Shown here: piece after piece, positions 24,651 to 33,255 of the stretch | Numbering within the stretch: the stretch's first letter is position 1 | Layout of the letters: each line of letters begins with the position of its first letter | Source of the DNA: Gp6-AA40 sp035496255 | GTDB lineage: Bacteria > Acidobacteriota > Vicinamibacteria > Vicinamibacterales > UBA2999 | DNA length: 64,000 nucleotides | Assembly: GCA_035496255.1 (NCBI GenBank) | Contig: DATJEU010000013.1 | Location: forward strand, 1 to 64,000 | Direction: 5' to 3' | Position numbers and translations under genes: made by a program | The notes under the pieces: generated by a model | What the model was told of the DNA's origin: nothing | What the model saw: only the letters and a program-made list of their open reading frames with translations | Database searches by the model: none

Positions 24651-25835
24651 ATGATGACCGAGACTGAAGTGGACCTCCCGACGCTGTCGCCAGACGAGAT
24701 CAAGCGGTACAGCCGCCACCTGATCATGCCGGAGGTCGGCATGGACAAGCAGCGACGGCTCAAGGCCGGCAGCGTCCTGTGCATTGGCGCCGGCGGCCTC
24801 GGCTCACCGGCGGCGATGTATCTCGCCGCGGCCGGTATCGGCCGCATCGGCATGGTCGACTTCGACGTCGTCGATTTCAGCAACCTGCAGCGGCAATTGC
24901 TGCACGGGACGAAAGACGTCGGCACGTCGAAGAACGAATCGGCGAAGCGCCGCCTCAACGATCTCAACCCGCACGTGCAGGTGGACACCTACGAGACGCT
25001 CCTCAGCTCGCAGAACGCGCTCGACCTGTTCAAGGACTACGACGTGATCCTCGACGGGACCGACAACTTCCCGACGCGGTATCTCGTGAACGACGCGTGC
25101 GTGCTGACCGGTAAGCCGAATGCGTACGGCAGCATCTTCCGGTTCGAGGGGCAGGCGTCGGTGTTCGCGACCAAAGATGGCCCGTGCTACCGGTGCCTCT
25201 ATCCTGAGCCGCCGCCGCCGGGCCTCGTGCCAAGCTGCGCGGAAGGCGGCGTGCTCGGCGTGCTGCCGGGCATCATCGGCGTGATCCAGGCGACCGAGAC
25301 GATCAAGCTGATCACCGGCATCGGCGAGCCGCTGATCGGCCGCTTCATGATCTACGACGCGCTCAAGATGAAATTCCGCGAGCTCAAGCTGCGGAAGGAT
25401 CCCGAGTGCCCGGTGTGCGGTGACCATCCCACCGTGACCAGGCTGATCGACTACGAACAGTTCTGCGGCATCCGGCCCGAGCCGGACCTGTCGCAGGTGG
25501 CAGGAGCGAACGTGAACGACTGGGAAATCACGCCGGTTGAATTGAAGAAGAAGCTCGATGCGGGCGAGACCCCGTTCATCCTCGACGTGCGCGAGCCGAA
25601 CGAGTACCAGATCAACCGCATCGCGGGGTCGACGCTGATCCCGCTTGGCGAGCTGCCGCGGCGTTACCAGGAACTGCCGCGCGATCGCGCCATCATCGCG
25701 CAGTGCAAGTCGGGCGCGCGCAGCGCCAAGGCGATGGACTTTCTGAAGTCGGTCGGCTTCACGGACGTGAAGAACCTGAAGGGCGGCATTCTGGAGTGGA
25801 TCGACAAGGTCGATCCGAGCCAGCCCAAGTACTGA
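24651..25835 (+). CDS. moeZ: MoeZ-like E1 adenylyltransferase with rhodanese domain
   Basis: The 394-residue protein joins an E1-like MoeB/ThiF domain (residues about 10-270; nucleotide motif IGAGGLGSPAA, DGTDNFPTRY, zinc cysteines CYRC and CPVC) to a C-terminal rhodanese domain (about 290-390; catalytic Cys in AQCKSGARS). It would adenylate the carrier's C-terminal glycine and transfer sulfur to it as a thiocarboxylate. The architecture equals Mycobacterium MoeZ. AGGAG lies upstream of two adjacent ATG codons (24651 and 24654). It closes the cysM-mec-cysO-moeZ operon. Confidence 0.93.
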   Translation: MMTETEVDLPTLSPDEIKRYSRHLIMPEVGMDKQRRLKAGSVLCIGAGGLGSPAAMYLAAAGIGRIGMVDFDVVDFSNLQRQLLHGTKDVGTSKNESAKRRLNDLNPHVQVDTYETLLSSQNALDLFKDYDVILDGTDNFPTRYLVNDACVLTGKPNAYGSIFRFEGQASVFATKDGPCYRCLYPEPPPPGLVPSCAEGGVLGVLPGIIGVIQATETIKLITGIGEPLIGRFMIYDALKMKFRELKLRKDPECPVCGDHPTVTRLIDYEQFCGIRPEPDLSQVAGANVNDWEITPVELKKKLDAGETPFILDVREPNEYQINRIAGSTLIPLGELPRRYQELPRDRAIIAQCKSGARSAKAMDFLKSVGFTDVKNLKGGILEWIDKVDPSQPKY

Positions 25836-25886
25836 GTGCTCATCAGGAATCAGGATGCCTCGATTCCTCAGTAATGCCGACCAATG

Positions 25887-25937
25887 TTGACGGATATGTC
25901 GCGGCGCCCGTAAAATACGACTTTCGCAGTCGGATAT
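25887..25937 (+). promoter_or_regulatory. iscR promoter with IscR type-1-like box
   Basis: A good sigma-70 promoter is present: TTGACG (25887-25892), 18-base spacer, TAAAAT (25911-25916). The palindrome GACT (25919-25922), 5 bases, AGTC (25928-25931), GGATAT (25932-25937) overlaps the start site. GGATAT on the right flank is identical to the cysM box. The layout is that of an autorepressed isc operon. Confidence 0.7.
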
Positions 25938-25968
25938 TTGTCCGGCTTGTACCAGCGGCACTGAAGCG

Positions 25969-26418
25969 ATGTTGAGGCTCTCGAAAAAAGCGGACTACGC
26001 GTTGATCGCGATGAAGCATCTGGCTCGCAAGGCGAGCGGGGCGCCGTCGACGAGTGCGCGTGAGATCGCCGAGCAGTACGACATCCCGATTGAGCTCATG
26101 GCCAAGGTGCTGCAGCGGCTGGTTCGCACCGGCCTGCTCGTGTCCACGCAGGGCACGAGGGGCGGTTACACCCTCAGCCGGCCATCCATGGCGATCAGCA
26201 TCGCTGATGTGATCCAGGCGATCGACGGTCCGTTTACCGTCACCGCCTGTTCGACGGAAAAGAACGATTGCGAGCAGTACAGCAAGTGCAGCATCCGCGA
26301 CCCGCTCTGGCAGATCAAGGAACGGATCGTGGAAGCGCTTGACACCGTCACCCTCGCCGAAATGGCGTCTGACAACATCCCAACGGCCCCAATGCCCGTA
26401 GCAGTGGTACGACGATGA
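25969..26418 (+). CDS. iscR: Rrf2-family Fe-S regulator IscR
   Basis: The 149-residue Rrf2 protein has a winged helix (SAREIAEQYDIPIELMAKVLQRLVRTGLL, then GTRGGYTLSRP) and the three-cysteine cluster loop ACSTEKNDCEQYSKC (C-x6-C-x5-C). As the first gene of a full isc operon it is the expected cluster-sensing autoregulator. The upstream palindrome fits holo-IscR repression. It overlaps iscS by four bases (ATGA). Confidence 0.93.
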   Translation: MLRLSKKADYALIAMKHLARKASGAPSTSAREIAEQYDIPIELMAKVLQRLVRTGLLVSTQGTRGGYTLSRPSMAISIADVIQAIDGPFTVTACSTEKNDCEQYSKCSIRDPLWQIKERIVEALDTVTLAEMASDNIPTAPMPVAVVRR

Positions 26419-27629
26419 AACTTCCGATCTACATGGACTATCACGCCACGACGCCCGTCGATCCGCGGGTGCTCGAGGCCATGCTGCCGTACTTCACGCA
26501 GCACTTCGGCAATCCGGCCAGCCGCAACCACGCGTTCGGCTGGGAGGCGGAGGAGGCCGTCGAAACCGCGCGCAAGCAGGTGGCGGATCTGATCGGTGCC
26601 ACCGCCAAGGAGATCATCTTTACCAGCGGCGCCACCGAGGCGAACAACCTCGCGATCAAGGGCGCCGCGGAGATGTACCGCGAGAAGGGCAATCACGTCA
26701 TCACGTGCGTGACCGAGCACAAGGCGGTCATCGACACGTGCAAGAAGCTGGAAAAGCAGGGGGCGCGCGTCACCTAACTGCCGGTGCAGAAGGATGGCCG
26801 CATCAGCCTCGACGAGCTGCGCGCGGCGATCACCGACAAGACGATCCTCATCACGATCATGACCGCCAACAACGAGATCGGCGTGTTGCAGCCGGTGGCC
26901 GAGATCGGCGCGATCGCGAAGGAGAAGGGGATCCTCTTCCACACCGATGCGGTGCAGGCCGCCGGCAAAGTGCCGTTCAACGTCAACGAGGTTAAAGCCG
27001 ACCTGGTGTCGATGAGCGCGCACAAGATGTACGGACCGAAGGGTGTCGGCGCGCTCTACGTGCGGCGCCGCAATCCGCGCGTGCTGCTGGCGGAACAGAT
27101 CAACGGCGGCGGCCACGAGCGCGGCATGCGCTCCGGCACGCTGAACGTTCCGGGCATCGTCGGTTTCGGCAAGGCAGCGGAGCTCGCGCGCACCGGTATG
27201 GCGGACGAGAGCCAGCGGCTGCGCGGGCTGCGCGATCGCCTCAACGAGAAGCTCCACAAGAACCTCGACGAGATTTACGTCAACGGCTCGATGGAGCACC
27301 GGCTGCCGCACAGTCTGAACATCTCGTTTGCCTACGTCGAGGGTGAATCGCTCCTCATGGGCATCAACGACGTCGCGGTCTCCTCCGGATCAGCCTGCAC
27401 GTCGGCAAGCCTCGAGCCGTCCTACGTGCTGAAGGCGCTCGGCGCCGGCGACGACCTGGCGCACTCGTCGATTCGTTTCGGGCTCGGCCGGTGGACGACG
27501 GACGAGGAAGTCGATTACGTGGTGGAGAAGCTGACGACGGTCGTGCGCCGGCTGCGCGAGATGTCGCCGCTCTACGAGATGGTCAAGGAAGGCGTCGACC
27601 TCACGAAGATGCAGTGGGTGGCGCATTGA
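26415..27629 (+). pseudogene. iscS: cysteine desulfurase iscS, interrupted by in-frame TAA at codon 121
   Basis: The frame from 26415 to 27629 encodes a full-length IscS (404 codons) apart from one stop, TAA at 26775-26777. Upstream is KLPIYMDYHATTPVDPRVLEAM to GARVT; downstream LPVQKDGRI continues at once in the same frame, where relatives read Tyr (VTYLPV), so TAC to TAA is the simplest change. The second part holds the PLP lysine (MSAHKMYGPKG) and the active Cys (SSGSACTSASLEPSYVL). GTG at 26784 could restart translation, but the product would lack the first 120 residues. IscS is normally essential, so a sequence error or readthrough is as likely as true loss. Confidence 0.88.
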
Positions 27630-27633
27630 GGCG

Positions 27634-27697
27634 CGTCTAAAGAACAAGACGCGCCCTACGGGTACCTGTAGGGCAGGTCCTGCTCTGTGGACCTGCC
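27634..27697. repeat. tandem hairpins between iscS and iscU
   Basis: GCGCGTCT...AGACGCGC forms one hairpin. CCTACGGGTACCTGTAGG and GGCAGGTCC...GGACCTGCC form two more. They occupy nearly all of the 78-base gap, inside an operon. They may act in mRNA processing or stability; there is no U-run that would mark a terminator. Confidence 0.6.
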
Positions 27698-27707
27698 GGA
27701 GAGAACA

Positions 27708-28142
27708 ATGGCGTATTCAGACAAGGTCATCGATCACTACGAGAACCCGCGCAACGTCGGCTCGCTGCCGAAAGACGACGCCAACGTCGGCACCGGGCTC
27801 GTCGGCGCGCCGGAATGCGGCGATGTGATGAAGCTGCAGGTCAAGGTCAATCCCGAGACCGGCGTCATCGACGACGCGAAGTTCAAGACGTTCGGGTGCG
27901 GGTCGGCGATCGCGAGCTCGAGCCTGGCGACCGAATGGCTCAAGGGCAAGACGGTCGAGCAGGCGCTCGCCATCAAGAACACCGACATCGTCGCCGAGCT
28001 GTCGCTGCCGCCGGTGAAGATTCACTGCTCGGTGCTGGCCGAGGACGCCATCAAGGCGGCAATCGCCGACTACAAGAAGAAGCAGAGCGAGACGAAGGGT
28101 GAGGGAGCGGTTGCCGGTGAACATGCGCAACCGAATGCCTGA
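27708..28142 (+). CDS. iscU: Fe-S cluster scaffold IscU
   Basis: The 144-residue scaffold starts at ATG 27708 after GGAGAG. It has the three cluster-ligand cysteines in APECGDVMKL, FGCGSAIASSS and HCSVLAEDAI, and the HscA-recognition segment LPPVKIHCS (LPPVK motif). It assembles 2Fe-2S clusters with sulfur from IscS and passes them on through HscA/HscB. The C-terminal 20 residues are polar and variable. Confidence 0.95.
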   Translation: MAYSDKVIDHYENPRNVGSLPKDDANVGTGLVGAPECGDVMKLQVKVNPETGVIDDAKFKTFGCGSAIASSSLATEWLKGKTVEQALAIKNTDIVAELSLPPVKIHCSVLAEDAIKAAIADYKKKQSETKGEGAVAGEHAQPNA

Positions 28143-28143
28143 A

Positions 28144-28237
28144 CGATTACTCCCGACCCCCGACGGGCTGTCGCTTCGACCGGCTCCCAGCCGCCTCGCG
28201 TCACGGTGTCTGGGAGCTGGGAATTGGCAGTTGGGTC
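28144..28237. repeat. degenerate CAACTCCC-family element between iscU and iscA
   Basis: CTCCCGACCCCCGAC and GGCTCCCAGCC on the left face TGGGAGCTGGGAATTGGCAGTTGGG on the right. The units are less regular than in other copies, and assignment to the family is tentative. Confidence 0.5.
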
Positions 28238-28243
28238 TTCACG

Positions 28244-28567
28244 ATGATTGAGATCACAGAAGCCGCCGCAGACAAGATCAAGTCGCTGATGGCCAAGCAG
28301 GGCATCAGCGAGGGCGGTCTTCGTGTGGGTGTGAAGGGCGGCGGCTGCTCGGGCCTGAGCTACACCTTCTCGTGGGAGAAGGAAGCCCGGCTGGGCGACG
28401 AAGTGTTCGAGGACCATGGCGCGAAGATCTTCATCGATAGGAAGAGTCTTCTGTTTCTGAAGGGCACGACCCTCGACTACGACACGGCGCTGCTGACCAA
28501 GGGCTTCGTGTTCCACAACCCGAACGCGAAGCAGACGTGCGGCTGCGGCAGCTCGTTTGGCGCCTGA
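28244..28567 (+). CDS. iscA: A-type Fe-S carrier IscA
   Basis: The 107-residue A-type carrier has the conserved cysteines in GGGCSGLSY (near residue 35) and the terminal CGCGSSF. It begins MIEITEAAADKIKSLM, typical of IscA/SufA. It carries iron or 4Fe-4S clusters to target apoproteins. It lies in isc operon order between iscU and hscB, with repeat elements on both sides. Confidence 0.95.
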   Translation: MIEITEAAADKIKSLMAKQGISEGGLRVGVKGGGCSGLSYTFSWEKEARLGDEVFEDHGAKIFIDRKSLLFLKGTTLDYDTALLTKGFVFHNPNAKQTCGCGSSFGA

Positions 28568-28570
28568 CAA

Positions 28571-28650
28571 ATGATTCTTGATTCGTGATTCCGGATTCTT
28601 GATTGGCCGATGCGTGAATCACGAATCAAGAATCCTGAATCACGAATGAT
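28571..28650. repeat. GATTCKT heptad inverted repeat between iscA and hscB
   Basis: Left arm: GATTCTT, GATTCGT, GATTCCG, GATTCTT, GATT at exact 7-base steps from 28573. Right arm: the complement GAATCAC, GAATCAA, GAATCCT, GAATCAC, GAAT. The arms can pair over about 30 bases with a short loop. It fills the iscA-hscB gap inside the operon. Confidence 0.9.
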
Positions 28651-28653
28651 CCG

Positions 28654-29457
28654 ATGACTCCCAACCAGATTCCCGTTCGCTCGGTCTCGATGCTGGAATG
28701 CCGCAACTGCGGCGCCGGCGCCCCTGTCGACGAGCACTTCTGCCCGAGCTGCAGCCGGATTCTCGCGCTCGGGCGTCATGGGGACTACTTCTCGTTCCTC
28801 GGGGTACCACGGCGGTTGAATCTCGATGTGCAGCAACTCGAGCGCAACTTTCGCGAGCTCAGTCGCAAGTTTCATCCGGACTATTACTACAACGCCACCT
28901 CGCAGGAGCGCCTCGCCAGCCTCGAACGCTCGTCGTACCTGAACGACGCGTATCGGGCGCTGAAGAACCCGGTCACGCGCATCGAACACCTGCTGGCGAT
29001 CGAGGGCCTGCCGCCGGCGAAGGCCGAACATCCGTCCGGCTCGGGAGCCACGGCGACGGTGCCGCCGGCGCTGCTCGAGGAGGTGTTCGCGCTCAACGAG
29101 GAGCTCGACGAGATCCGCGACGCCCGCGAGAGCGGCGCCGACCCCGAACGGTTGCGGGCCCGTCTCGACGCGGCGCGTGCGCCGATCGATCGCAAACGAG
29201 AGCAGCACGAGGCGCAGGTGGCATCACTCAGCACGCGGTGGGACGAAGAGAGCCCGGCCGCCACGCCTGACCGTCGTCGCGCGATTCTCGAGGAGCTGCG
29301 TGCAGTGCTGCTGGAACGGAATTACATCAACAATCTGATCGCCACCATCGATCGTGAGGTGGCGAGTACCGGGTCCGGGCAGGCGGCGGGCTCCGGCAAT
29401 GCGGAACGCCTCGACGAGTCCGTCGTCCGTCGTCCGACGCCCGACGCCCATGGGTAA
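28654..29457 (+). CDS. hscB: Fe-S co-chaperone HscB with N-terminal zinc ribbon
   Basis: The 267-residue J-domain protein starts with a zinc-ribbon-like CRNC...CPSC pair (residues 16-37), an addition absent from E. coli HscB but known in many other HscB proteins. The J domain follows (DYFSFLGVPRRLNLDVQQLERNFRELSRKFHPDYY, HPD intact), then the C-terminal helical IscU-binding region (EEVFALNEELDEIRDARE). It delivers IscU to HscA. Its end overlaps hscA by 8 bases. Confidence 0.92.
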   Translation: MTPNQIPVRSVSMLECRNCGAGAPVDEHFCPSCSRILALGRHGDYFSFLGVPRRLNLDVQQLERNFRELSRKFHPDYYYNATSQERLASLERSSYLNDAYRALKNPVTRIEHLLAIEGLPPAKAEHPSGSGATATVPPALLEEVFALNEELDEIRDARESGADPERLRARLDAARAPIDRKREQHEAQVASLSTRWDEESPAATPDRRRAILEELRAVLLERNYINNLIATIDREVASTGSGQAAGSGNAERLDESVVRRPTPDAHG

Positions 29458-31387
29458 GGTCGTCGGCATCGATCTCGGCACGACCAACAGCCTCGTCGCC
29501 TATGTGCGTGATGGCGTGCCGGTCGTGATCCGTGACGCCGCAGGTGACCCGCTCGTGCCGTCGGTGGTGTCGTTCGCCGCAGACGGGCAGATCTTCGTCG
29601 GCCGCGAGGCCCAGCGCCGCCTGCTCACCGAGCCGTCGCGCACGGTCTATTCGGTGAAGCGATTCATGGGACGCGGCATCGAAGACATCGCCAACGACGC
29701 GAGTCATTTGCCGTTCACGGTCGCGGGCGATCCGGGCGGGGCGATTCGGATCGGCGTCAGCGGCCGCGAGTTCACGCCGCCGGAGATCTCCGCATTCGTG
29801 CTGCGCGAACTGAAGCGACGCGCCGAAGAGCATTTCCGCGATCAGGGCGAGTTCGACTTCGAGGTCGATCGCGCGGTCATCACCGTGCCGGCGTATTTCA
29901 ACGACGCGCAGCGCAAGGCCACCCGCGACGCCGGCAAGATCGCCGGCCTCGAGGTGCTGCGCATCATCAACGAGCCAACGGCGGCGTCGCTCGCCTACGG
30001 TCTCGACAAGCGGAATCGCGGCACCGTCGCCGTCTACGATTTGGGCGGCGGCACGTTCGACATCTCGATCCTGCGCATCGAGGACGGCGTCTTCGAGGTC
30101 CTCTCCACCAACGGCGACACGCGGCTCGGCGGCGACGACATCGACGATGTGCTCGTGCAGTTCATGTGGCGGGAACTGCAGCGGGCGGGGCTCGATGTCC
30201 AGGCCCTCCTCGCCGCGATGCGCGAGTTTCGCGTGACGCCGAAGACGACCTCCGCCAATGTCGTCCAGGCGGCTCCCGAGCGCCTGCTCTCGTTTTCGGC
30301 GAGTCTCACCAAGGCTGTCATCCAGGCGAAGTGGGATCTCTCTGACCAGGACGAGACCGAAATCAGGATCGAGGCATCGGAAGTGCTGCCGGCCGGGTAT
30401 CGCCGGCGCATGACGCGCTCCGAATTCGAATCGCTGATCCACCCGCTCGTTGATCGCACGCTGGAACCGGTGCGCCAGGCGCTGGCCGATGCCTCGTTGC
30501 TGCCGAAGGACATCGACGAGGCCGTGCTCGTGGGTGGCTCGACCAGGATTCCGCTGGTCCGTCGTCAGGTTGAAGGGTTATTCGGCCGGAGACCGCACAG
30601 CGACTTGAACCCCGACGAGGTGGTGGCGCTCGGTGCCGCCGTCCAGGCCGATATTCTGGTCAGCGGCCGCCGCGAGATGCTGCTCCTCGACGTGACGCCG
30701 CTCTCGCTCGGCATCGAGACGATGGGCGGCGTGGTGTCGAAGATCATTCTTCGCAATTCGACGATCCCGGCGAGCGGCCGCGAGATGTTCACCACCGGCG
30801 TGGACAACCAGACCTCCGTGGACGTCCACGTGCTGCAGGGTGAGCGCGAACTGGCGGCCGACTGCCGGTCGCTCGCGCGCTTCAAGCTGCGCGGTATCCC
30901 GCCGATGCCCGCCGGCCTGCCGCGCATCGAAGTGCGGTTTCAGATCGATGCTGACGGCATCCTCACCGTGAGTGCGACCGAACTGCGTACCGGCATCGAG
31001 CAGCAGATCGAGGTCAAGCCGTCGTACGGGCTGACCGACCAGGAAGTCGAGCGCATGCTGCTGGAAGGTTTCGAGCATGCGGAGGCGGACTTCGATACGC
31101 GGCTGCTGATCGAGGCCCGCAACGAGGCCGATCAGGTCGTCACCGCGACGGAGAAGCACCTGCGCCGCACCGATTTCGGCGACATCGAACAGCAACTGCT
31201 CCCCGGGGAGCTGCAGCGAATCGACGAAACGCTGCAGGCGCTCAAGGACGCCATCAGCGGCTCCGATCGCGAGCTGATCCAGCAGCGGACGCACGCGCTG
31301 AACCATGCAACGCAGCACCTTGCCGAGGTCACGATGAACCGCAGCATCCGCGAAGCGCTGACCGGCAGGAACGTGAAAGAAATGTAA
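29450..31387 (+). CDS. hscA: Fe-S chaperone HscA (Hsp70)
   Basis: The 645-residue Hsp70 has GIDLGTTNSLVA, the ATPase signatures VYDLGGGTFDISIL and VLVGGSTRIPLVR, and a substrate domain beginning VTPLSLGIETMGG. It uses ATP to release the cluster from IscU together with HscB. ATG at 29450 gives the normal HscA N-terminus; the frame is open further upstream but overlaps hscB. The C-terminal lid is present. Confidence 0.94.
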   Translation: MGKVVGIDLGTTNSLVAYVRDGVPVVIRDAAGDPLVPSVVSFAADGQIFVGREAQRRLLTEPSRTVYSVKRFMGRGIEDIANDASHLPFTVAGDPGGAIRIGVSGREFTPPEISAFVLRELKRRAEEHFRDQGEFDFEVDRAVITVPAYFNDAQRKATRDAGKIAGLEVLRIINEPTAASLAYGLDKRNRGTVAVYDLGGGTFDISILRIEDGVFEVLSTNGDTRLGGDDIDDVLVQFMWRELQRAGLDVQALLAAMREFRVTPKTTSANVVQAAPERLLSFSASLTKAVIQAKWDLSDQDETEIRIEASEVLPAGYRRRMTRSEFESLIHPLVDRTLEPVRQALADASLLPKDIDEAVLVGGSTRIPLVRRQVEGLFGRRPHSDLNPDEVVALGAAVQADILVSGRREMLLLDVTPLSLGIETMGGVVSKIILRNSTIPASGREMFTTGVDNQTSVDVHVLQGERELAADCRSLARFKLRGIPPMPAGLPRIEVRFQIDADGILTVSATELRTGIEQQIEVKPSYGLTDQEVERMLLEGFEHAEADFDTRLLIEARNEADQVVTATEKHLRRTDFGDIEQQLLPGELQRIDETLQALKDAISGSDRELIQQRTHALNHATQHLAEVTMNRSIREALTGRNVKEM

Positions 31388-31803
31388 TGCCCAAAGTGAC
31401 CTTCATCCTCCGCGACGGCACCGAGAAGACGGTGGAGTTCGAGCGCGGCAAGCTGCCGTACTGCGAGCACGGGTTGCCCGAATCGTTTCTCGACGTCGCC
31501 ATGAACGCCGGCATCCCGCTCGAGCACGCGTGCGGCGGCAGTTGCGCCTGCACGACGTGTCATCTCTACATCCGCGAAGGCGAGCAGAACCTCAGTGAGC
31601 CTGAAGACAAGGAGCTCGACCGCCTCGATACGGCCTGGGATCTTCGCACCAGCTCGCGCCTCGGCTGCCAGGCCATCATCAAGGGCGACGTCGTCGCGGA
31701 ATTCCCGCTCTACACGCGAAATTACGTTCAGGAGGGCGGCGCGCTTCAGCTCGGTGACGTGAAGAAGGCCGAGCCGAAGGAGGAGGAAGAGGCACGGCCA
31801 TGA
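31387..31803 (+). CDS. fdx: 2Fe-2S ferredoxin of the Isc system
   Basis: The 138-residue adrenodoxin-type ferredoxin has the cluster motif CGGSCACTTC with the fourth ligand in RLGCQAI. It supplies electrons for cluster assembly. Its start overlaps the hscA stop (TAATG). A C-terminal extension of about 25 residues ends in a Lys/Glu-rich tail (EPKEEEEARP) that standard Fdx lacks. The N-terminus also has an extra Cys-containing segment (LPYCEHGLPESF). Confidence 0.93.
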   Translation: MPKVTFILRDGTEKTVEFERGKLPYCEHGLPESFLDVAMNAGIPLEHACGGSCACTTCHLYIREGEQNLSEPEDKELDRLDTAWDLRTSSRLGCQAIIKGDVVAEFPLYTRNYVQEGGALQLGDVKKAEPKEEEEARP

Positions 31804-32003
31804 AGTGGACCGACGCCGAAGACATCGGCATCGCGCTGCGCGAGAAATTTCCCGAAACGGATCCGCTGACCGTCAGGTTCACCGACCTCCGCGAAAAGGT
31901 GATCGCGCTGCCGGGATTCGACGACGACCCGAAGTCGTCGAATGAGCCGAAGCTCGAAGCCATCCAGATGGCTTGGTACGAAGAATGGAAGGATCTTCAG
32001 TAG
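31800..32003 (+). CDS. iscX: Fe-S assembly adaptor IscX
   Basis: The 67-residue acidic protein MKWTDAEDIGIALREKFPETDP...LPGFDDDP...LEAIQMAWYEEW is a clear IscX (YfhJ). It binds IscS and iron and tunes cluster assembly. It overlaps fdx by four bases (ATGA) and closes the isc operon. Confidence 0.95.
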   Translation: MKWTDAEDIGIALREKFPETDPLTVRFTDLREKVIALPGFDDDPKSSNEPKLEAIQMAWYEEWKDLQ

Positions 32004-32038
32004 GAGACCCAAACGGGTGTGCTAGCGTCTGAAGCGCC

Positions 32039-32422
32039 ATGTGCCTGCGGCTTGCGATCCTGACGGCGGTTTGTCTCGGCATCGCCCTTCCGGCGACAGC
32101 CGGGCAGAGCGCGTCCGCGGCGGGTGCGACGGCGACGAGCACGCCACCGGTTGACGTCTCGCGCCTGCCGGTGAACGTCGGGCGCATCGGCCGTCAGATT
32201 CGTCAGGCGGAAACCCGCGAGCAGCGCAACGGCCTCGAGTTGCACTACACGATTCAGGTTTACGGTCAGGCTCCGAAGATCAAGCTGGTCACGCCGCTCG
32301 ACAACCTGCTGACCGGCGATGCACCCGGAACCGCGCCGACCCACGCCGACATGCTCCAGATGATGACGCCGCGCGAATTCAGTCACGGCGCCACGATCCT
32401 GTCGATACCGCGGCGCAAGTAG
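32039..32422 (+). CDS. hypothetical secreted protein
   Basis: The 127-residue protein has a signal peptide (LAILTAVCLGIALPATAG). The mature part is mostly a Thr/Ala linker followed by VDVSRLPVNVGRIGRQIRQAETREQRNGLELHYTIQVYGQAPKIKLV and THADMLQMMTPREFSHGATILSIPRRK. I do not recognise the family. It follows iscX by 35 bases but its function does not suggest an isc role. Confidence 0.65.
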   Translation: MCLRLAILTAVCLGIALPATAGQSASAAGATATSTPPVDVSRLPVNVGRIGRQIRQAETREQRNGLELHYTIQVYGQAPKIKLVTPLDNLLTGDAPGTAPTHADMLQMMTPREFSHGATILSIPRRK

Positions 32423-32428
32423 AACCCG

Positions 32429-32545
32429 TCAACGCCCAATTCCCAACATCCCTCGCTCGTTCAGTTCCCAATGGCCCGATGGCGGCCCTGAAGGTCGGCC
32501 CGGTTGGGAGTTGGACCAGCGTCAGACGTTGGGAGTTGGGTGTTG
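32429..32545. repeat. CAACTCCC-family palindromic element
   Basis: Left units CGCCCAATTCCCAAC and AGTTCCCAA; right units TTGGGAGTTGG and GTTGGGAGTTGGGTG. A central GGCCCGATGGCGG...GGTCGGCCC hairpin is also present. It directly precedes the mqnB promoter. Confidence 0.8.
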
Positions 32546-32564
32546 TCGTCAGTACACTCTGAAA

Positions 32565-33245
32565 GTGCGTATCCTCGTTGTGGCCGCGACCGACGCCGAA
32601 GTCGCGCCGCTGGCGGCATCACTGTCTCCCGCCTCGGCGTGCTCGTTGCGCCTGCGATCGTTTACGCACGCGCATCACGGCGTTGACATCCTGACCACCG
32701 GTGTTGGCATGGTCGCGACCACGGCGTGGTGTTCGGGCCTGTTTGCCCGCGAGCGCTACGACCTGGCGTTCAATGCCGGCGTGTGTGGCAGTTTCCGTCC
32801 GGCACTTCCTCCTGGGGCCGTCGTCCACGTGACGACCGATCGCATCGCGGATCTCGGCGCGGAGGATGGCGATGCGTTTCTGAGTGTTCACGACCTGCAG
32901 TTGCTCGACGAGGATGCGTTCCCGTTTACGCGCGGACGGCTGGTCAACGGGGCGCCGCCGTCGAACGCGGTGCTCGAGCAGTTGCCGATTGCCGACGCGG
33001 TGACGGTGAACACGGCGCACGGCAATGCCGACACGATCGCGCGCGTGGTCGAGCGCTTCAACCCGCATGTGGAGACCATGGAGGGTGCGGCGTTCATGTA
33101 CGCCTGCCTGATTCATGGCGTGCCGTTCGCGCAGGTGCGCGCCGTTTCGAACGTCGTCGAGCGCCGCAATCGGGCGGCATGGAAACTGAAGGAAGCCGTG
33201 ACGGCGCTCAACGAGACGCTGCTGGCGATCCTCGATCGAGAATGA
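32565..33245 (+). CDS. mqnB: futalosine hydrolase (MqnB)
   Basis: The 226-residue nucleosidase-family protein releases the purine base from futalosine in the second step of the alternative menaquinone pathway. VAATDAEVAPLA, GVGMVATTAW, FNAGVCGSF and the active-site segment METMEGAAFMYACLIHGVPFAQVRAVSNVVE are typical. GTG at 32565 is chosen because a TACACT box (32553-32558) lies just upstream and the preceding codons come from the repeat. mqnD follows at once. Confidence 0.9.
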   Translation: MRILVVAATDAEVAPLAASLSPASACSLRLRSFTHAHHGVDILTTGVGMVATTAWCSGLFARERYDLAFNAGVCGSFRPALPPGAVVHVTTDRIADLGAEDGDAFLSVHDLQLLDEDAFPFTRGRLVNGAPPSNAVLEQLPIADAVTVNTAHGNADTIARVVERFNPHVETMEGAAFMYACLIHGVPFAQVRAVSNVVERRNRAAWKLKEAVTALNETLLAILDRE

Positions 33246-33255
33246 GTCATCAGCG

